Assembly: GCA_041504365.1 (NCBI GenBank)
Contig: CP167917.1
Coordinates: forward strand, 558,001-622,000
Direction: 5' to 3'
Origin: Dryocola sp. LX212
GTDB lineage: Bacteria > Pseudomonadota > Gammaproteobacteria > Enterobacterales > Enterobacteriaceae
Length of the DNA stretch: 64,000 nt
Below, one piece after another: positions 44,647 to 57,311 of the stretch (positions are counted from its first letter, which is position 1; every line of letters begins with the position of its first letter). Below the pieces are notes generated by a model. The model was not told where the DNA came from, searched no databases, and worked only from the letters and a program-made list of their open reading frames with translations. The translations under genes were made by a program, and so were the position numbers.

Positions 44647-44790
44647 TTACAGCATACCAAAAACTCTTTCCCTCGGGGGTGTCCGGGGGAAGCAGTCAGC
44701 ACTACCGCTACTCATACATCGCCAGTGGGAAAGCCTGAAGGGCACCCATTAAGAAGCGATTAGAGTTCACTATGGTTTAAGGAGAGGCTT

Positions 44791-44952
44791 ATGTTTCGTT
44801 GGGGCATTATTTTTCTGGTTATCGCGTTGATTGCAGCAGCGTTGGGCTTTGGTGGCCTTGCTGGTACCGCAGCAGGTGCTGCAAAAATCGTCTTCGTGGT
44901 AGGTATTATTCTGTTCCTGGTCAGCCTGTTTATGGGCCGCAGACGCCCATAG
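44791..44952 (+). CDS. ytjA: DUF1328 small membrane protein YtjA
   Basis: Encodes 53 residues: [20 protein letters not shown], then [19 protein letters not shown] and a closing FMGRRRP. Two membrane helices. GGAGAGG is a good ribosome-binding site. Position after osmY matches E. coli ytjA. Function unknown. Confidence 0.93.
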   Translation: MFRWGIIFLVIALIAAALGFGGLAGTAAGAAKIVFVVGIILFLVSLFMGRRRP

Positions 44953-44979
44953 CGTGCTATAACAGTTAGAGACCGACCA

Positions 44980-45013
44980 GAGAGCCAGTCAATTGACTGG
45001 CTCTCGCATTTTG
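44980..45013 (+). terminator. Terminator after ytjA
   Basis: Perfect 13-bp self-complementary sequence centred on AATT (GAGAGCCAGTCAA and its complement), followed by GCATTTTG. Confidence 0.85.
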
Positions 45014-45049
45014 TCAGATAAGTTTTTCAAAAGGCCAAATAATAATTTA

Positions 45050-45172
45050 TAACCTTTAAATTTCGAGTTGCAGGTAGGCGGCAAGGGAGTGAGTCCCCAG
45101 GAGCTTACTAAAGTAAGTGACTGGGGGGAAGGAGTGCAGCCAACACCCCTGCAGCTTGAAAGATGAAGGTTA
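45050..45172. repeat. ERIC element
   Basis: About 123 nt with imperfect terminal repeats TAACCTT/AAGGTTA and the ERIC core GAGTCCCCAGGAGCTTACTA followed by AAGTAAGTGACTGGGG. It lies between the ytjA terminator and yjjU. Confidence 0.88.
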
Positions 45173-45187
45173 GAAAAGGAAAGCAGG

Positions 45188-46261
45188 GTGGGACTACGTA
45201 TACCCGTTACGCTCGGCAATATCGCGCCGCTTGCGTCAAAACCGTTTAGTCCCGGCAAGCTTGCCATCATTTGTGAGGGTGGAGGGCAGCGTGGGATATT
45301 CACCGCCGGGGTTCTGGATGAATTCATGCGGGCGGAATTTAACCCGTTCGATTTTTTCCTTGGTACCTCTGCCGGTGCGCAAAACCTTTCCGCCTACGTC
45401 TGTAACCAGCCCGGATATGCTCGCCGCGTCATCACCCGCTTTACCACAACCCGAGATTTCTTCGATCCGCTGCGCTTCGTGCGCGGGGGTAACCTTATCG
45501 ATCTGGACTGGCTCGTTGAAGCGACAGCGGCAAAAATTCCGCTTTCCATGTCCCATGCGGACAAGCTTTTCGAGACGGGCAAACAATTTTATATGTGCGC
45601 CTGCCGCAGCGATGACTATACGCCGGGGTATTTTTCGCCGACGGATGAGACCTGGCTTAACATCATCAAAGCTTCCAGCGCCATACCTGGTTTTTACCGT
45701 ACGGGCGTAGATATCGATGGCATTAGCTACCAGGACGGCGGGATAAGCGATGCGATCCCGGTGCGGGAGGCCGTTCGCCTTGGCGCAGAGACGCTGGTGG
45801 TGATCCGCACCGTACCTTCCCAGATGTATTACACCCCGCAGTGGTTTAAACGTATGGAACGCTGGCTGGGTGACAGCAGCCTGCAGCCGCTGCTGAATCT
45901 GGTGCAGCACCACGAAGCCAGCTATCGCGAGATCCAGAGCTTTATTGAAAAGCCGCCGGGTAAACTGCGCATCTTTGAGATCTTTCCGCCGAAACCATTG
46001 CAGAGTATCGCCCTTGGCAGCCGTCTGCCGTCGCTGAACGCCGACTATAAAACCGGGCGTATGTGTGGCAGGTACTTCCTGGCCACCGTCGGCAGGCTGC
46101 TGGCCGATAAGCCACCCATCAAGCGCCATCGTCCGCGCATCGTCACGACGGGGCCGCTGGTGGTGCCGCCTGCAGCCGTCGCCAATGAGCCGTTGATAAA
46201 GCCCGTCATCGGCGCTACGGAGGCCAACGACGCTTCGTTTACCAGCGAGGACAGCGCGTGA
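45188..46261 (+). CDS. yjjU: Patatin-like phospholipase family protein YjjU
   Basis: Encodes 357 residues (E. coli 357) from a GTG. Patatin features: oxyanion loop CEGGGQRGIFTAGVLDEF (about residues 28-45), nucleophile Ser in FLGTSAGAQNLS (about 58-69), and the dyad Asp in YQDGGISDAIP (about 181-191). It is expected to hydrolyse acyl lipids; the true substrate is unknown. The end overlaps yjjV by 4 nt. Confidence 0.94.
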   Translation: MGLRIPVTLGNIAPLASKPFSPGKLAIICEGGGQRGIFTAGVLDEFMRAEFNPFDFFLGTSAGAQNLSAYVCNQPGYARRVITRFTTTRDFFDPLRFVRGGNLIDLDWLVEATAAKIPLSMSHADKLFETGKQFYMCACRSDDYTPGYFSPTDETWLNIIKASSAIPGFYRTGVDIDGISYQDGGISDAIPVREAVRLGAETLVVIRTVPSQMYYTPQWFKRMERWLGDSSLQPLLNLVQHHEASYREIQSFIEKPPGKLRIFEIFPPKPLQSIALGSRLPSLNADYKTGRMCGRYFLATVGRLLADKPPIKRHRPRIVTTGPLVVPPAAVANEPLIKPVIGATEANDASFTSEDSA

Positions 46262-47034
46262 CGAACAGATTCTACGATACCCACTGCCATTTCGATTTCC
46301 CTCCCTTTACCGGCAGGGAGGCTGATAGCCTGGAGACGGCAAAAAGGGCCGGGGTGGAGAAGATCGTCGTTCCGGCGATCGAAGCCGGACGTTTCGCTAC
46401 GGTACTGACGTTGGCCGCGCAGCATTCTGCGCTCTATGCCGCAGTTGGGCTGCACCCCATCGTCATCCATAAGCATAACGAGGCGTCCCTTACGCTGCTA
46501 GAACATCACCTGCAGCAGCAGCCGGATAAGCTGGTAGCCATAGGGGAGATCGGGCTGGATCTCTATATGGACGATCCGTTGTTTGACCGTCAGCAGACGA
46601 TCCTCGACGCGCAGCTAAAACTGGCAAAGCGCTACGGTCTGCCGGTTATTCTCCATTCGCGCCGTACCCACGACAAACTCGCCATGCATCTAAAGCGCCA
46701 TGCTTTGCCCCGTACCGGCGTTGTGCACGGCTTCGCGGGCAGCCTGCAGCAGGCGCAACGGTTCATCGATCTGGGCTATTACATTGGCGTGGGCGGGACC
46801 ATAACCTATCCAAGAGCGAGCAAAACACGGGACGTGATGGCCCAGCTGCCCCTCTCGTCTTTGCTGCTGGAAACGGATGCGCCGGATATGCCGCTTAATG
46901 GTTTCCAGGGCCAGCCTAATCGTCCCGAACGCGTCGCTGATGTGTTTAACGCACTCTGCGAACTGCGCTGCGAACCCCCCTCCGACATTGCCAGAGCGCT
47001 GATTTACAATGCAGACAAATTATTTCTCTGGTAA
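46258..47034 (+). CDS. yjjV: TatD-family metal-dependent hydrolase YjjV
   Basis: Encodes 258 residues from the GTG in the GTGA overlap with yjjU. TatD metal ligands are visible: FYDTHCHFDF (HxH, about 5-14), GEIGLDLY (Glu, about 96), ILHSRRTHDK (His, about 133), VVHGFAGSL (His, about 156) and LLETDAPDMPL (Asp, about 207). These proteins are deoxyribonucleases or related hydrolases. Confidence 0.94.
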   Translation: MTNRFYDTHCHFDFPPFTGREADSLETAKRAGVEKIVVPAIEAGRFATVLTLAAQHSALYAAVGLHPIVIHKHNEASLTLLEHHLQQQPDKLVAIGEIGLDLYMDDPLFDRQQTILDAQLKLAKRYGLPVILHSRRTHDKLAMHLKRHALPRTGVVHGFAGSLQQAQRFIDLGYYIGVGGTITYPRASKTRDVMAQLPLSSLLLETDAPDMPLNGFQGQPNRPERVADVFNALCELRCEPPSDIARALIYNADKLFLW

Positions 47035-47050
47035 CTATTCAGTAAATTGA

Positions 47051-47066
47051 TGTGATCCACGTCACT
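47051..47066 (+). promoter_or_regulatory. CRP site upstream of the NupC-family gene
   Basis: TGTGATCCACGTCACT fits the consensus TGTGA-N6-TCACA at nine of ten fixed positions. It is 141 nt before the transporter start, followed by TATATAAGA. cAMP-CRP (with CytR) control is usual for nucleoside uptake genes. Confidence 0.7.
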
Positions 47067-47206
47067 ATATAAGACAATCGTTTGCTTACATTTGTAGAAA
47101 TACGTGATGGCCATGGCAACCTGCCCTGATTCTGCCGCTATAATCCGCGCGTTGGGGGAAAGCCCTTATGGCTTTTCCTGTTTTCTACTATGCACAGGGA
47201 ATATGT

Positions 47207-48484
47207 ATGCAAATCCTCATGGGTCTGGTCGGCATGATAGTTCTGCTGCTGATCGCTGTTCTTCTTTCCAGCAACCGTAAAGCCATTAATCTGCGTACCG
47301 TTCTCGGCGCATGGATTATTCAGGTGGGTATCGGTGCGCTGATCCTCTATGTACCTGTCGGACGTAAAGTCCTGCTAGCCATGTCCGAAGGAGTGGCGAA
47401 CGTCATTGCTTACGGCAACGCGGGGATCTCATTCCTGTTTGGCGGGCTGGTCTCTGACAAGATGTTTGAAGTGTTCGGCGGCGGCGGATTTGTTTTCGCG
47501 CTGCGCGTATTGCCGATCATCGTCTTCTTCTCCTCTCTGATTGCGGTGCTCTACTATCTCGGCATCATGCAGCTGGTTATCCGCGTCCTTGGCGGCGGCC
47601 TGCGTAAGGTGCTAAAGACTTCCCGCACCGAATCCCTCTCTGCAACTGCGAATATTTTCGTCGGGCAGACTGAAGCGCCGCTGGTTGTGCGTCCTTACAT
47701 TGCGACCATGACCCGCTCCGAGCTGTTTGCGGTGATGTGTGGTGGTCTCGCTTCCGTGGCGGGCTCCGTGCTTGCGGGCTACGCGCAGATGGGCGTGCCG
47801 CTGGAATACCTGATTGCCGCATCGTTCATGGCGGCCCCGGGAGGCCTGCTGTTCGCCAAGCTGATCCTGCCTGAGACAGAAGTGCCAAACGATGCGCCCG
47901 AGCTGGAATCGATGAAAAACGATCCGGATCGCCCGGCCAACGTGCTGGACGCTGCTGCTTCCGGCGCGGCTTCCGGTATGCAGCTGGCGCTGAACGTCGG
48001 TGCAATGCTGTTGGCATTCGTTGCTCTGATTGCCTTGCTGAACGGGATGCTCTCCGGGATTGGCGGCTGGTTTAACTATCCGCAGCTTTCAATGGAGCTG
48101 ATTCTGGGCTGGGTGTTCTCGCCGCTGGCGTGGATCATCGGCGTGCCGTGGAGCGAAGCGAACGTTGCCGGCTCGTTTATCGGCCAGAAGCTGATCATCA
48201 ACGAGTTCGTGGCTTACCTGAACTTCGGCGAGTATCTCAAAGATGACGCAACCGTTGCGGCAGCTGGTTTGCAGGTACTTTCTGACCACACCAAAGCAAT
48301 TATCTCCTTCGCGCTGTGTGGATTTGCTAACCTTTCTTCAATAGCCATTTTGATTGGTGGCCTGGGCAGCATGGCGCCAAATCGCCGCCATGAAATTGCT
48401 CAGCTTGGCCTGAAGGCCGTGGCGGCGGGTACGCTTTCAAACCTGATGAGCGCTACGATTGCAGGTGTATTCCTCGCGCTGTAA
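47207..48484 (+). CDS. NupC-family nucleoside:H+ symporter
   Basis: Encodes 425 residues of the concentrative nucleoside transporter family. Motifs: [38 protein letters not shown] (about residues 150-167; Gln-Thr-Glu nucleoside contact) and [10 protein letters not shown] (about 333-342; Asn-Glu-Phe). It is closer in pattern to YeiM/NupX (VGQTEAP) than to NupC (LGQSEN). AGGGA lies before the ATG. It replaces yjjW-yjjI, the genes found here in E. coli, and sits directly ahead of deoC with a DeoR operator after its stop, so it should feed the deo pathway. Confidence 0.93.
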   Translation: MQILMGLVGMIVLLLIAVLLSSNRKAINLRTVLGAWIIQVGIGALILYVPVGRKVLLAMSEGVANVIAYGNAGISFLFGGLVSDKMFEVFGGGGFVFALRVLPIIVFFSSLIAVLYYLGIMQLVIRVLGGGLRKVLKTSRTESLSATANIFVGQTEAPLVVRPYIATMTRSELFAVMCGGLASVAGSVLAGYAQMGVPLEYLIAASFMAAPGGLLFAKLILPETEVPNDAPELESMKNDPDRPANVLDAAASGAASGMQLALNVGAMLLAFVALIALLNGMLSGIGGWFNYPQLSMELILGWVFSPLAWIIGVPWSEANVAGSFIGQKLIINEFVAYLNFGEYLKDDATVAAAGLQVLSDHTKAIISFALCGFANLSSIAILIGGLGSMAPNRRHEIAQLGLKAVAAGTLSNLMSATIAGVFLAL

Positions 48485-48499
48485 TAAAAACATCAGTAA

Positions 48500-48515
48500 T
48501 GTTATAATTCTAACA
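48500..48515. promoter_or_regulatory. DeoR operator 1
   Basis: TGTTATAATTCTAACA differs from the DeoR consensus TGTTAGAATTCTAACA at one base. It lies 15 nt after the transporter stop and may pair with operator 2 by looping. Confidence 0.8.
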
Positions 48516-48529
48516 TTCAACCGAATGAT

Positions 48530-48556
48530 GGCGGGTTCATTACCCGCCAGTTTTTG
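48530..48556 (+). terminator. Terminator of the NupC-family gene
   Basis: Perfect 7-bp stem GGCGGGT/ACCCGCC with a 5-nt loop, followed by AGTTTTTG. Confidence 0.88.
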
Positions 48557-48640
48557 CCTGTTATGGCAAGATCTGGCGCAGTATTGAAATGGTTACTTTG
48601 TTTTTTGTGAATTACGACGCAATTTAACCTGTCCTGTCAG

Positions 48641-48656
48641 TGTTATAATTTTAACA
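48641..48656. promoter_or_regulatory. DeoR operator 2 overlapping the deoC promoter
   Basis: TGTTATAATTTTAACA, a DeoR palindrome with two changes, contains the -10 sequence TATAAT and ends 22 nt before the deoC ATG. The E. coli deoP1 operator has the same arrangement. Confidence 0.85.
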
Positions 48657-48678
48657 TTGTTTTTTTACGGAGAGTGTT

Positions 48679-49458
48679 ATGACCGATTTAACTGCAAGCA
48701 GCCTGCGCGCGCTGAAACTGATGGACCTCACCACCCTGAACGACGATGACACCAATGAAAAAGTCATCGCCCTGTGCCATCAGGCGAAAACGCCAGTAGG
48801 CAACACTGCGGCTATCTGCATCTACCCACGTTTTATTCCGATTGCGCGTAAGACGCTGAATGAGCAGGGCACGCCGGATATCCGTATCGCCACCGTGACC
48901 AACTTCCCACACGGCAACGATGATATCGGCATCGCGCTGGCGGAAACCCGCGCTGCTATCGCCTACGGCGCAGACGAAGTGGACGTCGTTTTCCCGTACC
49001 GCGCGCTGATTGCCGGCAATGAACAGGTTGGTTTTGACCTGGTGAAAGCCTGTAAAGAAGCTTGTGCAGCGGCCAACGTCTGGCTGAAAGTGATCATCGA
49101 AACCGGCGAGTTGAAAGAAGAGCGGCTTATTCGTAAAGCGTCTGAAATCTCAATCAAAGCTGGTGCAGATTTCATCAAGACTTCTACCGGTAAAGTGCCG
49201 GTGAACGCCACGCCTGAAAGCGCGCGCATCATGATGGAAGTTATCCGTGATATGGGCGTTGAAAAAACCGTTGGTTTCAAACCGGCTGGCGGCGTGCGTA
49301 GCGCTGAAGATGCTGCACTGTTCCTGTCTATCGCGGACGATCTGTTTGGCGCCGACTGGGCTGACTCCCGTCACTATCGTTTCGGCGCCTCCAGCCTGCT
49401 GGCCAGCCTGTTAAAAGCGCTGGGCCATGGCGACGGCAAAAGCGCCAGCGGCTACTAA
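48679..49458 (+). CDS. deoC: Deoxyribose-phosphate aldolase
   Basis: Encodes 259 residues (E. coli 259). The Schiff-base Lys lies in [16 protein letters not shown] (near residue 167); [15 protein letters not shown] contains the second conserved Lys, and [15 protein letters not shown] is a further signature. It cleaves 2-deoxyribose 5-phosphate to glyceraldehyde 3-phosphate and acetaldehyde. First gene of the deoCABD operon. Confidence 0.97.
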   Translation: MTDLTASSLRALKLMDLTTLNDDDTNEKVIALCHQAKTPVGNTAAICIYPRFIPIARKTLNEQGTPDIRIATVTNFPHGNDDIGIALAETRAAIAYGADEVDVVFPYRALIAGNEQVGFDLVKACKEACAAANVWLKVIIETGELKEERLIRKASEISIKAGADFIKTSTGKVPVNATPESARIMMEVIRDMGVEKTVGFKPAGGVRSAEDAALFLSIADDLFGADWADSRHYRFGASSLLASLLKALGHGDGKSASGY

Positions 49459-49518
49459 TCACTTCTGACGGCGATCTGTCCGATCGCCGCTTTTACCTGC
49501 TCACCTCAGGGGGTTACC

Positions 49519-52117
<2,599 letters not shown>

Positions 52118-52125
52118 TAAGCGTT

Positions 52126-52199
52126 GCCGGATGGCGCTACGTTTATCCGGCCTACGTGAAACCGTTTGCAGGCCTGATAACGCACAGCCGCCGTCAGGC
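52126..52199. repeat. BIME between deoB and deoD
   Basis: A REP hairpin GCCGGAT/ATCCGGC around GGCGCTACGTTT (52126-52151), then a second hairpin GCCTGA/TCAGGC (52172-52199). Such elements inside operons may separate mRNA stability of the flanking genes. Confidence 0.8.
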
Positions 52200-52224
52200 A
52201 AAAATAAATTAAAAGGACAGAATA

Positions 52225-52944
52225 ATGGCAACGCCACACATTAACGCAGAGATGGGTGATTTCGCAGACGTCGTGCTGATGCCGGGCGACCCGCTGCGTG
52301 CAAAACACATTGCGGAGACTTTCTTCGACGACGTACGCGAAGTGAACAACGTGCGCGGCATGCTGGGTTACACCGGAACCTATAAAGGCCGTAAAGTGTC
52401 CGTGATGGGCCACGGCATGGGCATCCCATCCTGCTCTATCTACACCAAAGAGCTGATCACCGATTTCGGCGTAAAGAAAATCATCCGCGTGGGCTCCTGC
52501 GGCGCGGTACGTGCTGATGTGAAACTGCGCGATGTGGTTATCGGTATGGGCGCATGTACGGATTCCAAAGTGAACCGCCTGCGTTTCAAAGACCATGACT
52601 TTGCAGCTATCGCCGACTTCGACATGGTGCGTAACGCGGTTGACGCAGCGAAGGCGCTGGGTGTTGACGCTCGCGTGGGCAACATCTTCTCTGCCGATTT
52701 GTTCTACACTCCGGATCCGCAGATGTTCGACGTGATGGAAAAATACGGTATCCTGGGCGTGGAAATGGAAGCGGCCGGTATCTACGGCGTGGCGGCAGAA
52801 TACGGCGCAAAAGCGCTGACCATCTGCACCGTCTCCGACCATATCCGCACGCACGAGCAGACCACCGCCGCCGAGCGTCAGACCACCTTCAACGACATGA
52901 TCAAGATTGCCCTTGAATCCGTGCTGCTGGGTGACAAAGAGTAA
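52225..52944 (+). CDS. deoD: Purine nucleoside phosphorylase
   Basis: Encodes 239 residues (E. coli 239). Conserved parts: [20 protein letters not shown] (phosphate site), [10 protein letters not shown]-like [20 protein letters not shown], and [20 protein letters not shown] with the nucleoside-binding Met-Glu. [10 protein letters not shown] holds the catalytic Asp. It splits purine nucleosides by phosphate. Last gene of the deo operon; yjjJ, next in E. coli, is missing. Confidence 0.97.
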   Translation: MATPHINAEMGDFADVVLMPGDPLRAKHIAETFFDDVREVNNVRGMLGYTGTYKGRKVSVMGHGMGIPSCSIYTKELITDFGVKKIIRVGSCGAVRADVKLRDVVIGMGACTDSKVNRLRFKDHDFAAIADFDMVRNAVDAAKALGVDARVGNIFSADLFYTPDPQMFDVMEKYGILGVEMEAAGIYGVAAEYGAKALTICTVSDHIRTHEQTTAAERQTTFNDMIKIALESVLLGDKE

Positions 52945-52961
52945 GTTTTGCTCTTAGTGAA

Positions 52962-52990
52962 AAAGGCGCCTGAGGGCGCCTTTGTTGTTT
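52962..52990 (+). terminator. Terminator of the deo operon
   Basis: Perfect 9-bp stem AAAGGCGCC/GGCGCCTTT with a TGAG loop, followed by GTTGTTTT. The preceding A-run also suits the converging lplA transcript. Confidence 0.9.
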
Positions 52991-53052
52991 TCAATATTTA
53001 TTCTTAAGTCTATTTCTCGCGCCTGGGAAAAGAGGGCGGAGCTGGCGGGAAA

Positions 53053-54069
53053 TCAGCGCACCGTCTGAGCAATCCACGCGCTGACCTCCCGCAGCTCCAT
53101 CTCCTGCTCGGGGAAATCTACGATCAGCGTTTCGCACTGCTCTTGCAGCATGTCGCTGCGGTACAGACAGCCTTGCAGGCGGGCAGCGAGGGCTTCCAGA
53201 GGGGCGGGATTCAGGCTGTCGGTGAAAATCTGCGTACGGGTTATGTGGCCTTTCTCTATGTCGAAGTGCAGCTCGATGCCGCCCCAGGTGAAACGCTGAT
53301 CCAGCATGTGGCTGAACGCGGGCGCCTGGCCGAAGTTCCACTCCCAGCTGCTTTGCCTGGCGAAGGTCTCCGTAAAGCCCGGCAGGTCCGGCAGCGCATC
53401 TGGCGAGATGTGTTCGGCTTCTACGCGTTCACCATAATAAGTAAAGAAAGCCTCGCGTACCGCATCGCTGATTTGTTCGTGGGTCACGCCCGGCAGTAAA
53501 TCGCTGAGGTTGGCAACCCGCCCGCGCACGGAAGTAATCCCTTTAGCCTGGAGCTTTTTCTTGTCCGGGTTCAGGTAGTTCGCCAGGCGGCTTAAATCGG
53601 CACTGAGCAGCAGCGTGCCGTGGTGAAAACCGCGATCCATCGTCTCTTTATAAGCCGACCCTGATACTTTGCGCGCGCCGTCAGGCGTTGACACTTCCAG
53701 ATCGTTCCGCCCGGAGGCCGCCGCTTTGATGCCAAGCGAGTTCAGCGCGTTGACGACAATCGCCGTGGAGACGCTTTTGTCGTATTCCGGCTTCCCGGCC
53801 ATAAAAGTAAAGCAGGTATTGCCCAGATCGTGGAAGACCGCACCGCCGCCGCTGCTGCGCCTTGCCAGCCGCACGTTATCTTCTTCCATACGTCTGGTGT
53901 TGCACTCTTTCCACGGGTTTTGCGCGCGGCCAATCACCACCGTATCGGCATTGCGCCACAGGAACAGCACCCGTTGAGTGGCGGGCATCTGGCGGAAAAT
54001 ACACTCTTCAACGGCCAGGTTAAACCAGGGATCGTATGAATCAGAAATCAGCAGGCGTAGCGTCGACAT
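53053..54069 (-). CDS. lplA: Lipoate-protein ligase A
   Basis: Encodes 338 residues (E. coli 338) when started at [20 protein letters not shown]. The lipoyl-AMP site [20 protein letters not shown] (about residues 69-88) and [20 protein letters not shown] (about 133-152, catalytic Lys) are intact. It attaches free lipoate to dehydrogenase E2 and GcvH. It starts 1 nt after the ytjB stop, with AAGGGATCC inside ytjB as ribosome-binding site. Confidence 0.96.
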   Translation of the reverse strand: MSTLRLLISDSYDPWFNLAVEECIFRQMPATQRVLFLWRNADTVVIGRAQNPWKECNTRRMEEDNVRLARRSSGGGAVFHDLGNTCFTFMAGKPEYDKSVSTAIVVNALNSLGIKAAASGRNDLEVSTPDGARKVSGSAYKETMDRGFHHGTLLLSADLSRLANYLNPDKKKLQAKGITSVRGRVANLSDLLPGVTHEQISDAVREAFFTYYGERVEAEHISPDALPDLPGFTETFARQSSWEWNFGQAPAFSHMLDQRFTWGGIELHFDIEKGHITRTQIFTDSLNPAPLEALAARLQGCLYRSDMLQEQCETLIVDFPEQEMELREVSAWIAQTVR

Positions 54070-54070
54070 A

Positions 54071-54709
54071 TCAGGATCCCTTTTCTTCATCTTCTTTCAC
54101 TTCGGTATTGGCAGTCAGCAGGAAGGGGGACTGCTGCCAGCGGGTACGTTTACCCTGTAACAACGTGCGTGTGAGGACGATGCCAATCGCCAGCGCAAGA
54201 AGCATCATCAGGCGCAGAATATTGGTGGTGTTATCGACCTGTTTAGCCTCGGTTGGCAGGCTGTGGGTATCCAGCGTAATACGCAGGTAGCCAATTGGGC
54301 TGTCCTTATCAACGATAGGCTCAACGATTTGCTGATTAAAATAGCCGCCTGCTTTTTTACCGTCCAGCGCCAGTCGATCCCGTACGCCAACCCCTTCGCC
54401 CGCGCGAGCAACCTGATCGCCTTCGTCGTTATAGACGGCGGCATCCAGCACCCGGCTGTCATGGGTTAGTAAAGTCAGCAGGGTATTGATGCGCTTTTCA
54501 TCGGGATTTTCTGATTTCATCAGCGGAATCAAAGTATAACTGACCTGGCGCGCCAGCGTACGTGCCAGCTCTTCAAGCTGCACGTTACGGGCCTGCTGAT
54601 GGCCCTGGCTGAACCACGACGCTCCCTGCATTAAGGCGACCAAAAGTGCGAGACAGATAAGCACAATCACCGCACGATGGAGCCTGAATTTCATTTTTGC
54701 CCGAGCCAT
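54071..54709 (-). CDS. ytjB: Inner membrane protein YtjB (Smp)
   Basis: Encodes 212 residues (E. coli 214). N-terminal membrane helix ([20 protein letters not shown]), a periplasmic domain of about 130 residues ([25 protein letters not shown]), a second helix ([18 protein letters not shown]) and a short acidic tail. Function unknown; cotranscribed with lplA. Confidence 0.93.
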   Translation of the reverse strand: MARAKMKFRLHRAVIVLICLALLVALMQGASWFSQGHQQARNVQLEELARTLARQVSYTLIPLMKSENPDEKRINTLLTLLTHDSRVLDAAVYNDEGDQVARAGEGVGVRDRLALDGKKAGGYFNQQIVEPIVDKDSPIGYLRITLDTHSLPTEAKQVDNTTNILRLMMLLALAIGIVLTRTLLQGKRTRWQQSPFLLTANTEVKEDEEKGS

Positions 54710-54790
54710 TTTGCACCTTCGATAAATTGCTTACTTTAATGTTGCCAGAAGCGGCGTGGACAGGGTAGCCTCATGCGTTGTTTGTTCTGG

Positions 54791-54915
54791 ATACCCTCCA
54801 TCCTTCAAATTGCAGGGGTGTTGGCTGCACTCCCTTACCCCAGTCACTTACTTCAGTAAGCTCCTGAGGATAAGCTCCCTTGCTGCCTGCCTGAAATTCG
54901 AATGCTAAAGGGTAT
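54791..54915. repeat. ERIC element upstream of serB
   Basis: About 125 nt in the opposite orientation to the copy near yjjU: AGGGGTGTTGGCTGCACTCC, then AGTCACTTACTTCAGTAAGC, with ends ATACCCT/AGGGTAT. The right end runs into TATAAT (54913-54918), which may be the serB -10 box. Confidence 0.9.
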
Positions 54916-54938
54916 AATAAACTTATTCAGGAGCCGTA

Positions 54939-55916
54939 ATGCCAAATAGTCTGACCTGGTGCGATCTGCCGAACGATGTTGCTCTCTGGCCAGGATTGCC
55001 GCTGTCCCTCAGCGGCGATGAAGTGATGCCGCTGGATTACCGTGCTGGCCGCAGCGGCTGGCTCCTGTATGGCCGGAACCTCGACAAAGCATGTCTGAAC
55101 CGCTATCAGCGCAAGCTGGGCGCCGCGATGGTTATCGTGACGGCCTGGTGTGTGGAAGATTATCAGGTTATTCGTCTGGCAGGCTCCCTGACACCAAGGG
55201 CAACAAAACTTGCCCACGAAGCCGGGCTGGACGTTGCGCCGCTGGGCAAAATCCCTCACCTGCGCACGCCTGGCCTGCTGGTGATGGATATGGACTCCAC
55301 CGCAATTCAAATCGAATGTATTGATGAAATCGCGAAGCTCGCCGGTACGGGCGAAATGGTGGCGGAAGTTACCGAGCGCGCCATGCGCGGCGAGCTGGAT
55401 TTTACCGCCAGCCTGAAACAGCGCGTGGCAACCCTGAAAGGTGCTAACGCTTCTATATTACGCCAGGTACGCGATGAGCTGCCGCTGATGCCGGGGCTGA
55501 CGTCGCTGGTGCTGAAGCTGGAATCCCTGGGCTGGAAGGTGGCAATAGCCTCCGGTGGCTTCACCTTCTTCGCGGAATACCTGCGTGACAAGCTGCATCT
55601 GACCACCGTCGTGGCTAACGAATTGGAAATCTGCGACGGTAAGCTGACTGGCGAAGTGATCGGCCAGATCGTCGATGCTAAGTTCAAAGCCGAGACGTTA
55701 AAACGTCTGGCAACCAAATACGAGATCCCCGTCGAGCAGACCGTTGCGATTGGCGACGGGGCCAATGATTTACCGATGATTCAGGCCGCCGGGCTGGGCA
55801 TTGCTTTTCATGCCAAGCCGAAGGTGAATGAAAAAACAGAGGTCACCATTCGTCATGCCGACCTGATGGGCGTCTTCTGCATTCTCTCCGGCAGCCTGAT
55901 TCAGGAAGAAAGATAA
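54939..55916 (+). CDS. serB: Phosphoserine phosphatase
   Basis: Encodes 325 residues (E. coli 322). HAD motifs: nucleophile Asp in LLVMDMDSTAIQIECID (about residues 110-126), Ser/Lys region IASGGFTFFAEYLRDKL, and IGDGANDLPMIQAAGLG. The N-terminal third is the regulatory part. It makes L-serine in the last step of its synthesis. AGGAG precedes the ATG. Confidence 0.97.
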   Translation: MPNSLTWCDLPNDVALWPGLPLSLSGDEVMPLDYRAGRSGWLLYGRNLDKACLNRYQRKLGAAMVIVTAWCVEDYQVIRLAGSLTPRATKLAHEAGLDVAPLGKIPHLRTPGLLVMDMDSTAIQIECIDEIAKLAGTGEMVAEVTERAMRGELDFTASLKQRVATLKGANASILRQVRDELPLMPGLTSLVLKLESLGWKVAIASGGFTFFAEYLRDKLHLTTVVANELEICDGKLTGEVIGQIVDAKFKAETLKRLATKYEIPVEQTVAIGDGANDLPMIQAAGLGIAFHAKPKVNEKTEVTIRHADLMGVFCILSGSLIQEER

Positions 55917-55928
55917 GAGGATATTAAG

Positions 55929-57311
55929 GTGGCGAAAGCTCCAAAACGCGCATTCGTTTGTAACGAATGCGGTGCGGATTATCCGCGCTGGCAGGGGCAG
56001 TGCAGCGCCTGTCATGCCTGGAATACCATCACCGAAGTGCGCATCGCCGCCTCGCCAACCGTTGCGCGCAACGAGCGCCTGTCCGGCTATGCGGGCAGCG
56101 CGGGCGTCAGCAAAGTGCAGAAGCTTTCAGATATCAGCCTGGAAGAGCTGCCGCGTTTCTCCACCGGTTTTAAAGAGTTCGACCGCGTGCTGGGCGGCGG
56201 CGTGGTGCCGGGCAGCGCCATTCTGATTGGCGGTAACCCTGGCGCCGGTAAATCTACCCTGCTGCTGCAAACCCTGTGCAAACTCAGCGAACAGATGAAA
56301 ACGCTATATGTCACCGGCGAAGAGTCCTTGCAACAGGTCGCCATGCGCGCCCATCGTCTGGGTTTGCCAACCGCTAACCTGAATATGCTTTCGGAAACCG
56401 GCATCGAGCAGATCTGCATGATTGCTGAAGAAGAAGCGCCGAAGCTAATGGTCATCGACTCCATCCAGGTCATGCATATGGCGGATGTGCAGTCCTCTCC
56501 CGGCAGTGTGGCGCAGGTGCGTGAATCTGCCGCTTATCTGACCCGCTTTGCCAAGACGCGCGGCGTGGCGATTATTATGGTCGGCCACGTCACTAAAGAC
56601 GGTTCCCTGGCCGGGCCAAAAGTGCTTGAGCACTGTATAGACTGTTCGGTCATGCTGGATGGCGACGCGGACTCCCGCTTCCGTACCTTGCGCAGCCATA
56701 AAAACCGTTTCGGTGCGGTGAACGAGCTGGGCGTGTTTGCGATGACGGAACAAGGTTTACGCGAGGTCAGCAACCCGTCCGCAATCTTTTTAAGCCGGGG
56801 CGAAGAGATCACTCCGGGCAGCTCGGTGATGGTGGTCTGGGAAGGTACGCGCCCGCTGCTGGTTGAAATCCAGGCGCTGGTGGATCAGTCCATGATGTCA
56901 AACCCGCGCCGCGTAGCAGTGGGGCTGGAACAAAACCGTCTGGCAATCCTGCTTGCCGTGCTGCATCGCCACGGCGGGTTGCAGATGGCGGATCAGGATG
57001 TGTTCGTTAACGTCGTAGGCGGCGTGAAGGTCACCGAAACCAGCGCGGATTTAGCCCTGCTGCTGGCGATGGTCTCCAGCCTGCGTAACAGAGCGCTGCC
57101 GCAGGATTTAGTGGTCTTCGGTGAAGTTGGCCTGGCCGGTGAAATTCGCCCGGTGCCAAGCGGGCAGGAACGTATCTCCGAAGCGGCGAAACATGGCTTC
57201 AAACGCGCGATTGTCCCGCAGGCCAACGTGCCGAAAAAATTGCCGGAAGGGATGCAGGTTTTCGGCGTGAAAAAACTCTCGGATGCGCTGTCGGTGTTCG
57301 ACGATTTATAA
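55929..57311 (+). CDS. radA: DNA recombination/repair ATPase RadA
   Basis: Encodes 460 residues (E. coli 460) from GTG. N-terminal zinc finger CNECGADYPRWQGQCSAC (residues 10-27), Walker A GGNPGAGKSTLLLQ (about 96-109), the RadA-specific KNRFG motif (in RSHKNRFGAVNELGVF), and a C-terminal Lon-like domain (ALLLAMVSSLRNRALP). It drives branch migration in recombination. Starts 12 nt after serB. Confidence 0.97.
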   Translation: MAKAPKRAFVCNECGADYPRWQGQCSACHAWNTITEVRIAASPTVARNERLSGYAGSAGVSKVQKLSDISLEELPRFSTGFKEFDRVLGGGVVPGSAILIGGNPGAGKSTLLLQTLCKLSEQMKTLYVTGEESLQQVAMRAHRLGLPTANLNMLSETGIEQICMIAEEEAPKLMVIDSIQVMHMADVQSSPGSVAQVRESAAYLTRFAKTRGVAIIMVGHVTKDGSLAGPKVLEHCIDCSVMLDGDADSRFRTLRSHKNRFGAVNELGVFAMTEQGLREVSNPSAIFLSRGEEITPGSSVMVVWEGTRPLLVEIQALVDQSMMSNPRRVAVGLEQNRLAILLAVLHRHGGLQMADQDVFVNVVGGVKVTETSADLALLLAMVSSLRNRALPQDLVVFGEVGLAGEIRPVPSGQERISEAAKHGFKRAIVPQANVPKKLPEGMQVFGVKKLSDALSVFDDL

